From Lasiosphaeria ovina (taxonomy: Eukaryota > Ascomycota > Sordariomycetes > Sordariales > Lasiosphaeriaceae): a stretch of 64,000 nucleotides of DNA. Each line of letters opens with the position of its first letter. Position 1 is the first letter of the stretch. Position numbers and translations under genes: made by a program. Under the pieces are notes generated by a model, which ran no database searches, was not told the origin of the DNA, and worked only from the letters and a program-made list of their open reading frames with translations. The stretch covers positions 310,001 to 374,000 of the forward strand of contig JAULSN010000013.1 of NCBI GenBank assembly GCA_033439765.1. Reading direction: 5' to 3'. Below, one piece after another: positions 43,718 through 54,323 of the stretch.

Positions 43718-44504
43718 TAGGGACCGAGCACTGGTATCCGCTCGTCCGAGTCCCCCCACTCCTACTCGAGATATGCCATCGCCTGTGCCCTTCTCGGCTC
43801 GAAGCTCCAGTAGGCGTCCCACCCGCCAACCGGCGGTGCGATGCTCGGGACCGTGTCGCGCGACATGGCGACGAAGGCGTATTTGCTCTTGTCGTTGCCA
43901 TCAGAAGTGGTGGTGGTGTCGAGGGAGGAGAGGGAGACGTTGAGGGATAGGAACCCAGTACGGTAGCCTTGGTAGATTACGAGCTCCTATGGCTGTCGGA
44001 GGCTAGTCCGGCAGGCGGCTTCGTCGATGCCGACCTGAAGAAAGGGGTCAACCTGCGGAGCAGGGTTGTGTGGCGTGGTGGCGATATCGACGAAGCGGGC
44101 GGGCGCGATGCGGGTCACAAAGAAGATGGTGCCCGTCGGGGGCGACGCGCGGCATAAGCTCCTGGGAGGAGGGGAGGGCTGCTGAGTAGGTGAAGCGGAG
44201 GTTGGGGTGCTCGGCGTGGGCGCAGTAGTGCTCGTTGCGGCCTGTGTCGCGGCAGTGCGTCTAACCGTCGTTGGGGTTGTCGAGGTGGAACATAGCCGCC
44301 GTGTTGAAAGGTCGGACCCGTGCTGGCTGTCGAGCAGTTACTCTCGAGAGGAGTGTAGATGTTGGGGATCTCGGCGCCCGGCTCAGGCTCTTCTGACGGC
44401 GATGGCGATGGCGATGGCGGAATGGGTGGGTAGACGGCGTCTCTAACGCTTCGAGGTGTGACTTTCATGCTCAGCCCACTCGCGAGAACATCGTACCCAG
44501 ACAT
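43718..44504 (-). pseudogene. Decayed ORF with Ser/Thr/Pro-rich linker, unrecognised
   Basis: The minus strand starts MSGYDVLASGLSMKVTPRSV and a Pro/Ser/Glu stretch. After a frame change it continues with a Thr/Ser/Pro-rich linker and GTIFFVTRIAPARFVDI, then YRTGFLSLNVSLSSLD and KYAFVAMSRDTV, with in-frame stops near 43985 and 43770. Codon use looks like a real fungal gene, but the stops and frame change mark it as a remnant. I do not recognise a family. Confidence 0.4.
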
Positions 44505-45070
44505 GGCGTCAACAATCGAGCAGCCTTATGATAGATGTGGATATCGAGTGGGCGTACGCCGAAAAGCAGTTCCGTTTCCTGATTGCAGGCTAGGGCCGAT
44601 GCGATCGAGAGAGGGGGGTGCCGCTGCGTCAAGGTCACGGGACGCCGCGAATGATGATTTGACTAATAGCTCAAGATAATGACTCGTTGCGCGAGCTGTA
44701 GGGCATGTTTAATCAATTGCCGCTGGGTGTCGATGCTTGAGGGCGCTTGAGCTTGATGGTTCGACGTGGAACTGATAAAAGAACAAACTGATGATGGGCA
44801 TGAAGCTACAAGCCTGAAGCTTGGAAAAGGTGGTTTTGCAAAGATAGAAGGAACACCACACACGCGCACACGCTGAGAGCAAGGACGGAAGTAGGACTGA
44901 CCACCAGACGAGGCTATTGTAAAGACGCAATGGGCGGCGGCAAGGATTTCTCCAGGCTCTTCGACGACGATGGCGTGCAGGATAGCGCAAAGAATCAAGA
45001 AGTCATTCGCCTCCTGGTCGATGGCTCTCGCGGGCTGCTGCCCTTGATCTCCTGAGTCTGATCCGCCGTG
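44505..45070. other. Spacer, nothing convincing
   Basis: Short frames on the minus strand at 44663-44998 overlap in two phases and show no family features. Confidence 0.35.
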
Positions 45071-45457
45071 TCAGTGATGGTGGCCTTCAAGCTGGGGGGT
45101 ATTGGGAGAGAAGAGATGTGACAAGGCTGGTTTAGGGCGCGGCTGACCTTGGGAGCGCTGGGCACTGTCGGAGCAGCGCTCGAAGAGCGATGACAAGCGA
45201 AGGGCGCGCGCCACTGCGCGCTGGCAATTGTGTGTGGGCTGCCCCTCTGTGGGGCACGTGACTGCCTCGGCCACTGCAGACAAACAGTTCCACCATGGCG
45301 CCGCTGGCGGAGGCAGCTGCAGGAAGACAACGGTATCGGCGGCCATGTGCTTATGAATATCAGTTGCTTCGGACGGCAAGATTTCCATCGGAAGACCGGA
45401 GAGATCGTGAAGGCCGGAGACAGCGACGTATTCGATGGGATGCGTGCAGGGTAGGAT
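45071..45457 (-). CDS. Possible exon of a hypothetical protein
   Basis: The minus-strand frame from a potential acceptor near 45470 reads HPIEYVAVSGLHDLSGLPME and then ILPSEATDIHKHMAADTVVF, with fungal-like codons, ending at 45071. A competing longer frame (44995-45708) is Ser/Pro-rich and looks like a shadow. Neither is recognised. Confidence 0.25.
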   Translation of the reverse strand: MLPCTHPIEYVAVSGLHDLSGLPMEILPSEATDIHKHMAADTVVFLQLPPPAAPWWNCLSAVAEAVTCPTEGQPTHNCQRAVARALRLSSLFERCSDSAQRSQGQPRPKPALSHLFSPNTPQLEGHHH

Positions 45458-45688
45458 GGCGGAGTACTATCCTGCAGAGACGGCAAATCAAGCGTAGAGA
45501 AGGCGTGGAGCCCTTGAGATGTGTTGAACCGCTCGATTTGCTGGGGGCTATGTGATATGATCAAAGAGCAGGAGGGGGATTGCGGCCGCGAAGACGTGAA
45601 AGACGATCGGGTCGGCTCTATTGCTTTGGTTGGAAGCAAAGCAGGCCGAGGGTGGTAGTTTCCAGCAGCCGATATTTGTCCACACAGG

Positions 45689-46468
45689 TTAAGCAGATTT
45701 GGCCACAAGTGTCGGGTGTTCCTGCACCATCAAAGCGGCAACACCGTCCGTGAGGACACGAGCGACGCGGCAGGCGTTATCCGCGTACGTAGAAGCAGTG
45801 TTCAGCATGCATCCATCTGGTCCAGTGGTGGCGGCAACAGCACTTGTAACGCTGGTAACGGCACTGTCAAGGGCACAAGCGACAGCAGGTGCTGATGTGG
45901 CTGATACGGTTCTCATGACCTTCCAAACGGGGTGGAAGGTGGGACAAACTGCAGCCGCCAAGGCCTTCGTGGACTCGTAGGTACGATCCGGTAGGTGATC
46001 CATGACATGAACGGTGCTGAAGGCGCTGGCCGTTATATCCTCCACAGTAGGAGTAGATGCTCCGGGCGGCGTGCCGGCAGAAGTGTTGGCAATATTGGCG
46101 ATTGCAGCAGCTATGGCGGCAGCAGCGGCTGGTGCCACGTCAGGTGATTGGTGGGCAACAAAGAAGGCGGTATCTCTAATAACGGCAGCTACGGCGTCGG
46201 TGACGGCTGACACTGCCGCGGCAGGTGAGGCGACGGCGGCGGTGTAGATGGCAGTCGCGATAGCGGCCATGCACGCAACTGGGTCGGCAATGCCCAGGTG
46301 GCGATACGGCGGCAGATCTGTTCTAGGAGCTACATAGTAGCATGGAGGGGTATCGGGGCGCCGAGTTGGTTTGTGCTGGACGATCTGATGGGCAGAGGAC
46401 TGGACACTCTGGTAGGCGGAAGGCCCGTCCAAGAGGCGCCGCCAAAAGTTCCGAAGCCGGCGTGGCAT
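45689..46468 (-). CDS. Alanine-rich hypothetical protein, about 259 aa
   Basis: Open minus-strand frame. I take the start at ATG 46468, in good context (GACAGAATGCC), over one 26 codons upstream. The N-terminal 45 residues are basic. Two Ala/Val-rich blocks (CMAAIATAIYTAAVA and PAAAAAIAAAIANIA) alternate with ordinary sequence (TYESTKALAAAVCPTFHPVW). No signal peptide is clear. The opposite strand also has long frames because the composition is GC-skewed, so this could be non-coding. No family recognised. Confidence 0.45.
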   Translation of the reverse strand: MPRRLRNFWRRLLDGPSAYQSVQSSAHQIVQHKPTRRPDTPPCYYVAPRTDLPPYRHLGIADPVACMAAIATAIYTAAVASPAAAVSAVTDAVAAVIRDTAFFVAHQSPDVAPAAAAAIAAAIANIANTSAGTPPGASTPTVEDITASAFSTVHVMDHLPDRTYESTKALAAAVCPTFHPVWKVMRTVSATSAPAVACALDSAVTSVTSAVAATTGPDGCMLNTASTYADNACRVARVLTDGVAALMVQEHPTLVAKSA

Positions 46469-47685
46469 TCTGTCCAGGTTCAATAAAGCAGGAACTATGC
46501 GCGGAAAGGGAGAGGGACACTTGCATGCTTTAAGTATCTCGGGCATTTAAGGTTGGCAGCCAACACGTCCCCCGCTTTGGATCTTGTTGAATACGTCACA
46601 TGCGCCACTGCCACACTGCCAAGGCGAGGCATGAGGCTCACGCCTTCGCCTCCACCCTGGGTTATGCCTGCTACGAAGCGGCATGAGAGTGGGCAAACGG
46701 CATGCTGGTTTTCCCTCCAGCTAGACTAGGGCCCCAACTGCATCTCGTCAAGGCCGTCATCAGCAGAGATCGAGGGCATGGAAGTCCCAGGAGGGTCTGA
46801 AATCCACTTTCTTTGCGAGCTATCCTTTTTTTGCTCATGCCATCTCGCCACTGCTCTATGCCATGCGCTATCTTAGCTGGTGGAGCTGGTCTAGATTTTT
46901 TTGTGGGGAGCTGGGGAAATTCGTGCGCTGCCCTGGACAACGCTCCGCTCACCGAGCGTCGTCCCTGGACTCTCCTGCACTCAAGTCCTTCTATCACGGG
47001 AGGCTATCATTCCGGCGATTGCCAGTTTGTCCATCGAGCTGCTGTGCGTCCGAACCTCGTAACCCACCTGAGAAGACTTCACCCGCCGCCATCCACACTG
47101 CTCACGGTTGGGGGTTGCGCAGGTGCCCTAGCATGGGAATGGCCCGCTGGCGGTGGCGTAGATCCACTGCAAGGCCACCACAACAGAGTTTTCCACACGC
47201 GCTAGAGAGCTTGGACACAACACAAGACACACAAGACAGTCAATTGATCTATTCTGGCGTGTATATGGTGCAATCCGACGGATTTAGAGTTCCAGGTTTC
47301 AAGCTGCCGAGCAGAATTTTCTCTCGGCGCCCGGCACTTAAGATAAGGCTCCTACCAGCTCGATAAGGGAATTCTGTTCCTGCCGTAGAGCGAGACTCCT
47401 ACCTAGAGGGAGAGAACCTCTATTCCTTCCATGGATCAGGCTCAGGGGCGAGCTTTCTCCCGTAGAAAGGGCTGAGACTTATGGTGGAAGCTCCTATCGG
47501 CCAGAAGAGGGCCTCAGGCGACGTTCCTGCTGGCCAGATGAGCACAATCTGTTCTGAGTAGAGAAGGCAGGAATTAAGCGCTCCGACAAAAGATCGAGTA
47601 CAAAAGCCTGCCATTCCCAACGACCGCTCGCAGGGAATTTTAAAAGGTTGGGCACCACACACGTGCACACGCTGACTTTTTTTTT
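46469..47685. other. Spacer without a supported gene
   Basis: Several overlapping frames on both strands (46671-47366, 47420-47701), none with recognisable domains. The segment just before 47686 has a T-run and GCAG like an intron acceptor for the next gene. Confidence 0.4.
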
Positions 47686-47699
47686 TTGCAGAAGCCGAC

Positions 47700-47700
47700 A

Positions 47701-47761
<61 letters not shown>

Positions 47762-47775
47762 CGATGACGACGACA
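47700..47775. repeat. (GAC)n trinucleotide microsatellite
   Basis: About 18 perfect GAC units followed by interrupted GATGAC units. It would encode poly-Thr, poly-Asp or poly-Arg depending on frame, and generates most of the long frames drawn across it. Confidence 0.9.
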
Positions 47776-47840
47776 GTGACGGTGACGGCGACGGTGCTGG
47801 CGGCCGGCCCGTCCGGCGTCGACCACGGGGTGATCGCGTC

Positions 47841-49343
47841 TTGGGTTGGGGTGGGCCTCTCCGTCGCGTTTGGCGCCTTCGGCGTCATCACTTGGATCCA
47901 GGGGCGGCGCACAACACTTCACGAGACGCCCAGATGCCACTGGAGCAATGGCTCGTCAACCCGGAGGGGTACACGATCCTTGCGGCCTGTGGTCCACACG
48001 AGAAGGCATGGGAGCTCAAAATCGAGGAAGGGGAGCTCAAAGCCGGGGGAGGGGGGCTCAAAGCCGGGGGAGGAGAGCGCGAAACGTTAAGAGAGGACCG
48101 AAGAGGAGCACTCACCTACTTTCTCGTCCAGGCTCTCAGCGCCTTGAGGAAACGTGGTGTCCAGCTTACGAACCAGTCCCTGTATGAGTATGTTCGCATA
48201 CAGTTCCACGCATCCTGGCCCCAGCAAACGCCAATGCGCTACGGCAATGAGAACCTCACATTCTTCGGGAATCTCGGCATTGCACCCCGCGCGGCTTTCA
48301 CCCCCGTGCAGAAGGAAAGTGACGGCCGTTTGTTCTTGAATGCGGGGGAGGTGCACGGCGTGCACAGGGGCGACATGTATGCTGTGTATCCCTTCGACAC
48401 GCCGGAAGACGACACCCGCTACAAGAGTGCGGAATCGGTGATGGTAAAGGTCAAAACCGTCCACTGTCTCACCTCTAATTTGGTGCAAGTCGAAGAAACG
48501 GCATCAGCAACATCAGCGGTTGAACGGATCATTACGGGTTGGAAAGCAGGGCCTGTGACGCGTCTCTCGCCCGGCAAGACTTGCGTGCGAATCACGGCTC
48601 GCGCTTCCCCCCATCTCCAACTTGAGGAGGACGTAGGGCAGCAAGGATTTCTGCGTCTTTGCACCGAGGACGAGGACACGGAACCGTGCATCTTCCATGT
48701 CACGCTCAACGAACTTGATGAATTCGAGATACTGGACACGTCGCAAAAGAGGATTGTCAGCTTGCCGGCTATACCGCTCAATACGCCTGGAGCATCCGAC
48801 CGTGTCATGGGCATCTTGCACCACGTCGCAACGTTCAAATTCTTTGAAGGAGTCGAAAATCGAACACCCAACATCTCTTTCGAATCCATGTTTTCTTTTT
48901 TTGACGCGAATGGAGACGAAGCTTCCCTATTAGTCGACATCAGGCATGAGGAGACCTGGAAGTTTAGGGTCGTGAACCGTGGAGATTGACCTTTGCATCT
49001 GGCCATATTCAACTTCAAACCGTCCTGGGAGATCACCAACCTCGTGTCGCGAGGAGCCGACTGTCAAGTCGTGCAGCCCAGAGACACACACGGTCCCGGC
49101 CAAGTGGAAATAGAGTTGAAAATGGAGGTACCGGAGCTGCTTCAAAAGCGGGGTGAGAACCGATGTGTAGACATCTTGAAGGTCTTTATTACCAGCAAGC
49201 AAACCTCATTTCCGTCAATGGTCTTGCCCAAGCTCGTCCCCCATTCCGAGACATCTTGTGGAACCGCTCGCGGGAGCGATGATCAGCTGTCCAAGTTCCT
49301 TTCGGAACTGACCACGCCTTTTCGGGGCCAAGATCATGTGTAG
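47841..49343 (+). pseudogene. Caspase-like (peptidase C14) gene, C-terminal part with one in-frame stop
   Basis: The homology-like part begins about 47900 (DAQMPLEQWLVNPEGYTILA, ACGPHEKAWE), then GALTYFLVQALSAL, the end of a fungal caspase-type fold, and HASWPQQTPMRYGN. A long C-terminal extension follows (LNAGEVHGVHRGDMYAVYPF). The frame is stopped by TGA at 48987-48989 but continues in the same phase (PLHLAIFNFKPSWEITNL) to TAG at 49341. The TGA probably derives from CGA. The N-terminal half with the catalytic His-Cys dyad is missing. Upstream, another frame encodes a hydrophobic segment (WVGVGLSVAFGAFGVITW) that may belong to a different gene, so the 5' end looks like a rearrangement. Confidence 0.65.
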
Positions 49344-50572
49344 GAGGAGTGGGTTTCCCGGAACTTCATGATATGCACCGTTAGGGGACTAGGAGCTAGC
49401 GGGAGTTATGTGGGGTGAGAGGTTTGGGCTTTCTTGATATGGCTTCCAAGGTTGTTTTACCTCTATTGACTGTAATTTTGCTGTGTTTGCTAGCAGCTAG
49501 GCCACAAGTCCACTCCATGGGGGCCCTCCCCCCCTGACCCACAATAGCTATTAAGGCTTGAAAGGAAAGGTGGGAGCGGGAAGTTCAAGCCGTATGGAGT
49601 GAAGTGCCCGGGCAAGAGGGGAGGCTATCCGCGTATCAAAGAATAATCATCGCGACAACTCTGACGTCTAATGTCATAGCTAAGAACTACTTCCTTTCGG
49701 GATTGAAGGTGGCTACCTGTTTAATCGAACTCATTATACTCCTTAAGTTCCTCTTCATTGAACCAGACATCGCCCCTAACTGCATGTGCTTTTTTACTCT
49801 TATCGCAGAGTTTGTAGCGTCGGTTCTGCGAGTCCACAGCAGCCACCGTGTATGGCCCATCCCTCGTGTTCGTACCGGGAACGATTATTGTAACTTGGTC
49901 AGCCGTGAAAAACTTTGTCTTCCAGCAACGGTCAGTAACGCTGGCGCAGCCCCAACTTGAATGCCTATATATGACCGGAAATTCCAGATAGCGAGCATGG
50001 TAGTACTCTTTTTGTCATTGACCTAGCAACTTGAACATTGCCAACCCAAGAACCCAGCTTAAGCCGCCCATATGATGCATAACTGCGCAGGTGCTCTATC
50101 TTTCCACTGGCCGAAAACATCATGTGTTGCGACTTGGTGGTCCAGCACAACAACTAGCAATGGCTGTGGGTGGCTCCCCTTGTGACCCGACACTGACGCG
50201 TCGCGCAAATGACAACCGCGTTTTTGCCGGAAGCGCCGCTTCCTCGATGGCTACGCTGGTGGCTTTTGGCGGTGTTTCCTCGGCGGCGTACCTGACATCT
50301 CGCCACCTGAACATGTTGTCGCAGTGGTCGCAATGCGGCACAGCAGGGCTGATTGATGGCAGGCCCTTACCTACTCAATGTGGACTCTGGAGGGCCGCGC
50401 ATGGGCCAGAAGACAAGATGAGCAAAGAACTTCCAAACTTGGAAGGTGCGTGGAACCTGGAACACTGTATATAAACCGCCGCATGCTCCCTTGTGTCGAT
50501 ATTAACTCTTAATTACTGCCTTACCTTACCCACCAGGACGCTCTCGAGACAGTTTAAGCCACAACCACCACC
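49344..50572. other. Spacer without a supported gene
   Basis: Frames at 49604-49960 and 50091-50474 have no family signal. A possible promoter with TATATAAA at 50468 precedes the M43 remnant by about 100 bp. Confidence 0.4.
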
Positions 50573-51501
50573 ATACATCTTCAGACTCTGGCTCTTGGCC
50601 TTACGGCCGCCTCACCGGCCGTTGCCCAAATACCGCTCAAGTGCGGAAACATCGATGGCATTGCCCCCCCTTCCATCGCCAATAAGGTCCGCGGTCTAGC
50701 AGTACGCCAGAATTTCCCGGCCTTCCTACCGTCAACCTCACCGTTCACATTATCACCATATTAAATAAACGCGAGGATGGATATCTCTCGGAGAACGAAG
50801 TCGACGAGCAGATCAATATCATCAAGAAGATCTACAAGGAGCAAATAGGCGTCACCTTTAACTATACTAAGGCTTACAACCGATAGATTATTAATAAAGA
50901 TTAGGGCGACTCGCAGATCGGCGAAGGCGGTAAGTTTTTAATCTCGATAAAGGAAGCCCTTTACGTCGGCGACTACCGTACACTTAATCTATACTTCTAC
51001 TATATCGATCCTTCCAGTAACTTTGGCGGCATCTGCACCTACCCGTAATCCGAGGCTAAGAAGGGTATCCCTATTAAGAACCGTACCCTGCAGGATAGCT
51101 GCGTCGTCTCCGACTTCACCCTCAACGGCTCTACTTACCCGTACATAAATCGCGGATTAAGCGCCGTCTACGAGATTGGATACTGGTTTGGGCTGTACCA
51201 TATATTCCAGGACGACCAGATGCGCCACAACAACCAGAACCCCGACCCCTGCCTCGCGATCGACCCGGATAACTACGTCTTGGATACACCCAAGATAAAG
51301 GCGACCGCCGGCATAGTGGGAACATACGTCATCGGCGCCGACACCTGCCCTACTTCAAACAAGACCGACGTCGACCCCATCCACAACTACATGGCGTACA
51401 GTAGCGACGACTGCCTTTTCCGAGTTTACCCCTGGCCAGGCCTCGCGCATCAAGGATATCTGGGCAAATTATCGGGCCAATGCTACGGACTCGACCTTTA
51501 G
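50573..51501 (+). pseudogene. Secreted M43 (pappalysin-type) metalloprotease, RIP-inactivated
   Basis: The expected start codon is ATA (50573) where ATG is required, followed by a signal-peptide-like segment (HLQTLALGLTAASPAVAQ). After one frame change near 50730 the frame gives VNLTVHIITI and GYLSENEVDEQINIIKKIYK. In-frame stops occur at 50884, 50902 and 51046. The zinc site at 51169-51201 reads YEIGYWFGLYH where M43 enzymes have HExxHxxGxxH, so two His ligands are Tyr through CAC-to-TAC. The Met-turn region NYMAYS and the C-terminal GQCYGLDL remain. The family is extracellular fungal metalloproteases of the MEP1 type. The first two thirds are CpA-depleted, the last third less so. Confidence 0.85.
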
Positions 51502-51529
51502 GGATTAGGTCCCGTCTGTCTTTTCTTCA

Positions 51530-51554
51530 GGGGGGGGGGGGGGGGGGGGGGGGA
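51530..51554. repeat. Poly-G run of about 25
   Basis: Uninterrupted G homopolymer 28 bp after the metalloprotease stop. Its exact length may be a sequencing estimate. Confidence 0.8.
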
Positions 51555-51784
51555 GCTGGATACTTTCATAGACTAGAGATTTAGACGTCATCACTGACAT
51601 GTCATCACCAACTTCTTCATCCGGGACATATTGTACCTCCAACCATTTTATTGCATCTTCAAGTGTGATATTGGTGTTCACCATGTTCGATACTTCCAGT
51701 ACCCAGCCAATCCCTACATCTCTCTTCCCGATTCTCATCAGAGCACGGACACCCCTAACAACACACTCAGGCCTTGGGCGGACC

Positions 51785-52457
51785 CTAAACACCCACAAAG
51801 TTCCCCTCGCTGTCAACGATGTGTACAAGATCGCCCCAGGTGCCCTAAAAACTTCACGCCCTCGATTAGGTTGAGTTTCCTAACGACAAAATGTTAGTAG
51901 TCGTGTCATTATGGGGACGATCAAATAATACGGGACATTAGAGGGCTTGGGCAGAGTTGATAACATACCGGTGGACCCTGCCCCCATACTTCACCACCTT
52001 CTCAAGCGTGGCATCGACGTCATCACTGACGGTGTAAAAACCTTATGCGCTGGGGATCGCCTTCATTCACCGCCGGTCCGACATCCTTGGGGTTGGCTAT
52101 TACGATGAAGCAGGCGGTGAGCCTTCCCTTAGAGGCGAGGACGTGGGAGGTGATGCGGCTTTCGTTGCCAGGGAAAGAGGCTGAGGAGCGAATTTCAAAA
52201 GCCACCCCTTTTAGGAATGGTATGGAGAGGGGAACTACGGACGGATTCTGGGAGTGATCTGCCAATCGAAGATCTCACGGTAGAAAGTCATCGCATGGTC
52301 GAGGTTGGAGAGTGGGACGTCCACCATGACGATCTCACGGGGCGCAAAAGGGGCTCCAGCTATCTCGAAATACTGCGTGCAGTGGTAAGTGGGTTGTGGA
52401 AGTGAGATGGGTCGTTTGGCGTACCTCGCTGACGGCGCGTTCCATGCTCGAAGCCAT
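51785..52457 (-). pseudogene. VOC/glyoxalase-like protein, frameshifted
   Basis: Exon 1 (52425-52457) starts ATG 52457. A 52-bp intron (52373-52424, GTACGC..CGCAG) leads in frame to PREIVMVDVPLSNLDHAMTF and YREIFDWQIT, the first beta-alpha unit of a VOC fold. The frame then stops and the homologous sequence continues in two other phases: CFIVIANPKDVGPAVNEGDP and FYTVSDDVDATLEKVVKYGG, with WGDLVHIVDSEGNFVGV at the end (TAG 51785). Two frame changes make it a pseudogene unless unusual introns are used. Substrate unknown. Confidence 0.65.
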
Positions 52458-52956
52458 GATGATTAGGAATGCCCAACAAGTCCCCTGCCGAGCCGGTTGC
52501 CCTGCTCAGAGCCAAGACTGCGGTTGCCTTATTCTTCAGCTGCCGCAGATTAGACGTCAGTACCCGCCCGAATGTCTCGGGCCGGATATGACGGCGTGGT
52601 CTTCTGACTTCAGCAGACCGATATGCGGAGAGGGTAGTTAGTTAAACTCGGTGGGGAAACCGGTGAGGGGAAGCAGGCCCCGAGGCCGAACTGGGGATCA
52701 TCATGTAGGCGGCCGGTCGATAACAGGGCCAAAGGCAGTGAGTTAGTGGTGTGTGGCGCGTGGAAGGTGGTGTCAGAGGATTCAGGCCCCCACGCCTTCC
52801 AGGAGGACCGGCTCTTTGAATGATTGGGGCTTCGGAGTGGCCGAATTACTCGGTGAAGGAGATACGGCTCTGGATTGGGGGACTGTAGCGTTAAAGTGGC
52901 TGATCGGGGCTAAAAAGCTACGCGTGTGTAGGGTTTACGCGAAAAGGGTGTATAAG
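52458..52956. other. Spacer, nothing recognised
   Basis: No coding or repeat signal beyond the start of the repeat at 52957. Confidence 0.4.
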
Positions 52957-53028
52957 TGTCAGAAGCGCTGCACACTGGATTCGGTGAAATTGATGGGGGT
53001 TGTAACTGCTTGATTATATTGCTTCTGT

Positions 53029-53053
53029 GGCTCTCTGGCTTCGCCAGAGAGCC
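53029..53053. repeat. Perfect 11-bp hairpin with 3-base loop
   Basis: GGCTCTCTGGC-TTC-GCCAGAGAGCC. The same hairpin recurs at 53932-53956 (loop GAA on the plus strand) and, one pair shorter, at 43605-43627. Confidence 0.8.
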
Positions 53054-53218
53054 TACAATTATAGTTATAAATGGTGGTAAATGGTGTGGCAATTGTAGCA
53101 CACCAGCTGAACTGACTGTGTTAGTTCAGCTCCCCTAAGCTCCTTTCAACTTAAATACCCACACCAGAGCTTAGCTAAGCTAAGCTCCATTTAACTCTGT
53201 TATACATATATTTATAGT

Positions 53219-53239
53219 GTTCTGGCCGGAGGCCAGAAC
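53219..53239. repeat. Perfect 9-bp hairpin with 3-base loop
   Basis: GTTCTGGCC-GGA-GGCCAGAAC; a different sequence but the same architecture as the neighbouring hairpins. Confidence 0.75.
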
Positions 53240-53255
53240 CCCTTTCTTTCCAACA

Positions 53256-53875
53256 CACCCCCTTAAATCTAATAAAGTCTGGATCTGGACCTTATTATTT
53301 AAAACACTATATAACGTTAGCTGTTATTTAATAATAGCCCTTATAATGTAATAGTAGTATATTTTGGTTTAATCAGACAGATTACTTATCAACTTAAGGG
53401 CTAGGGAGTGGTCTGTCCTGTTAAAAAGCTAAAGGTTTGATCCCTTTTTAGGGCGTTTATTTTTATAATTTTACTTCTCTTACCCCTATTTACTAAAGAA
53501 ACTGTTAGTGGAGTTGAATTTTTTTTATGAGGGCTGGATCAAGACAAGCACTGGAAAAGCACCAGAGTGAAGGCGATACAGAGGGTTCGTAGGCACTGAG
53601 CTACTACCGCGTTATTAGGGCTGTTGACCTCTGGCCCCCTCTCTGGAATAGGGGCCGAGAGCGGCTATCTTATACTCGTTCTAAACAAAGGCTTCCTCCC
53701 AGGCCAGATTCGGCACTACTTCCTTTCAACGAAACCAACTCTTTCTGTATACCTGTCGCGCATTACCACTGCACTAAAAAGCACGGAACGTTCAATTGCT
53801 CTGACAGATGGTAACTGCTGTCACATCTGACAGTACCCCACAGCGATTACGAAGCAATAACGCTTCCGGCGAAGG
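53256..53875. other. AT-rich spacer between inverted repeats
   Basis: AT-rich, non-coding; TA-rich sections at 53280-53360 could be RIP-altered element remains. No gene supported. Confidence 0.4.
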
Positions 53876-53890
53876 GTGGCCTTCGGCCAC
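53876..53890. repeat. 6-bp hairpin with TTC loop
   Basis: GTGGCC-TTC-GGCCAC, beside a second small inverted repeat CTTC-CGGC-GAAG. Confidence 0.6.
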
Positions 53891-53918
53891 TCTTTGCCCC
53901 TTTCTTTCTGGGCTTCAC

Positions 53919-54028
53919 AACTATAATAGTAGGCTCTCTGGCGAAGCCAGAGAGCCACAGAAGCAATATAGTCAAGCAGTTACAACCCCCATCAATTTCA
54001 CCGAATCCAGTGTGCAGCGCTTCTGACA
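53919..54028 (-). repeat. TGTCAG family repeat, inverted copy
   Basis: 110 bp, nearly identical (a few differences) to 52957-53066 but on the opposite strand. The two frame a 0.85-kb spacer and contain the same 11-bp hairpin. Confidence 0.75.
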
Positions 54029-54211
54029 ATAAGGCTCGTGGGCTAAGTTATGCGTATATTTAAGACATGTGTACGTTATAATTAGATCTGTTACCTGCGA
54101 GCTATCTTTACAGATTACGCGTCGTCTGCCTTCCATCGATAGGAAAGTTTAGCCGGGGGAATTGAAAAGGGGCCTCTGAGGCTGTGTAGTGGCGGTGTAT
54201 AGGATCACCCC

Positions 54212-54323
54212 AGCTCAGGGAAGAATCAGGGAAAGCTCAGGACAAATCAGCCACAGCTCACCCCAGCTCACCCCAGCTCAGGATTACGAACGAAAAAGGA
54301 AATTTCGTGTGCCCAGATTCGTC
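54212..54323 (-). repeat. GACGAATCTGGG / GCTCAG repeat, copy 2
   Basis: Five AGCTCA motifs (54212-54280) and GTGTGCCCAGATTCGTC (54307-54323), i.e. the 37672 repeat in opposite orientation. Confidence 0.5.

Larger units (their letters stand above)
52957..53255 (-). repeat. Possible solo LTR of the TGTCAG family
   Basis: Runs from TGTCAGAAGCGCTG to CTTTCCAACA and is followed by CACCCCCTTAA, which resembles the LTR/polypurine junction of Copia-1 at 2285. It contains two tight hairpins (53029-53053 and 53219-53239). I found no target duplication, so the LTR call is tentative. Confidence 0.4.

Noticed and set aside
44995..45708. 237-codon Ser/Pro-rich minus-strand frame
   Set aside because: Composition typical of an out-of-phase frame; another phase in the same stretch looks more like coding sequence, and neither is recognised.
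47686..48090. Poly-Thr protein from the GAC repeat
   Set aside because: Driven by the microsatellite. Only the hydrophobic segment just after it might be real coding sequence, and its gene context is lost.
43500..54100. CRISPR-like interpretation of the spaced hairpin repeats
   Set aside because: Only three to five unevenly spaced copies in both orientations, no regular spacers, and the sequence is eukaryotic.
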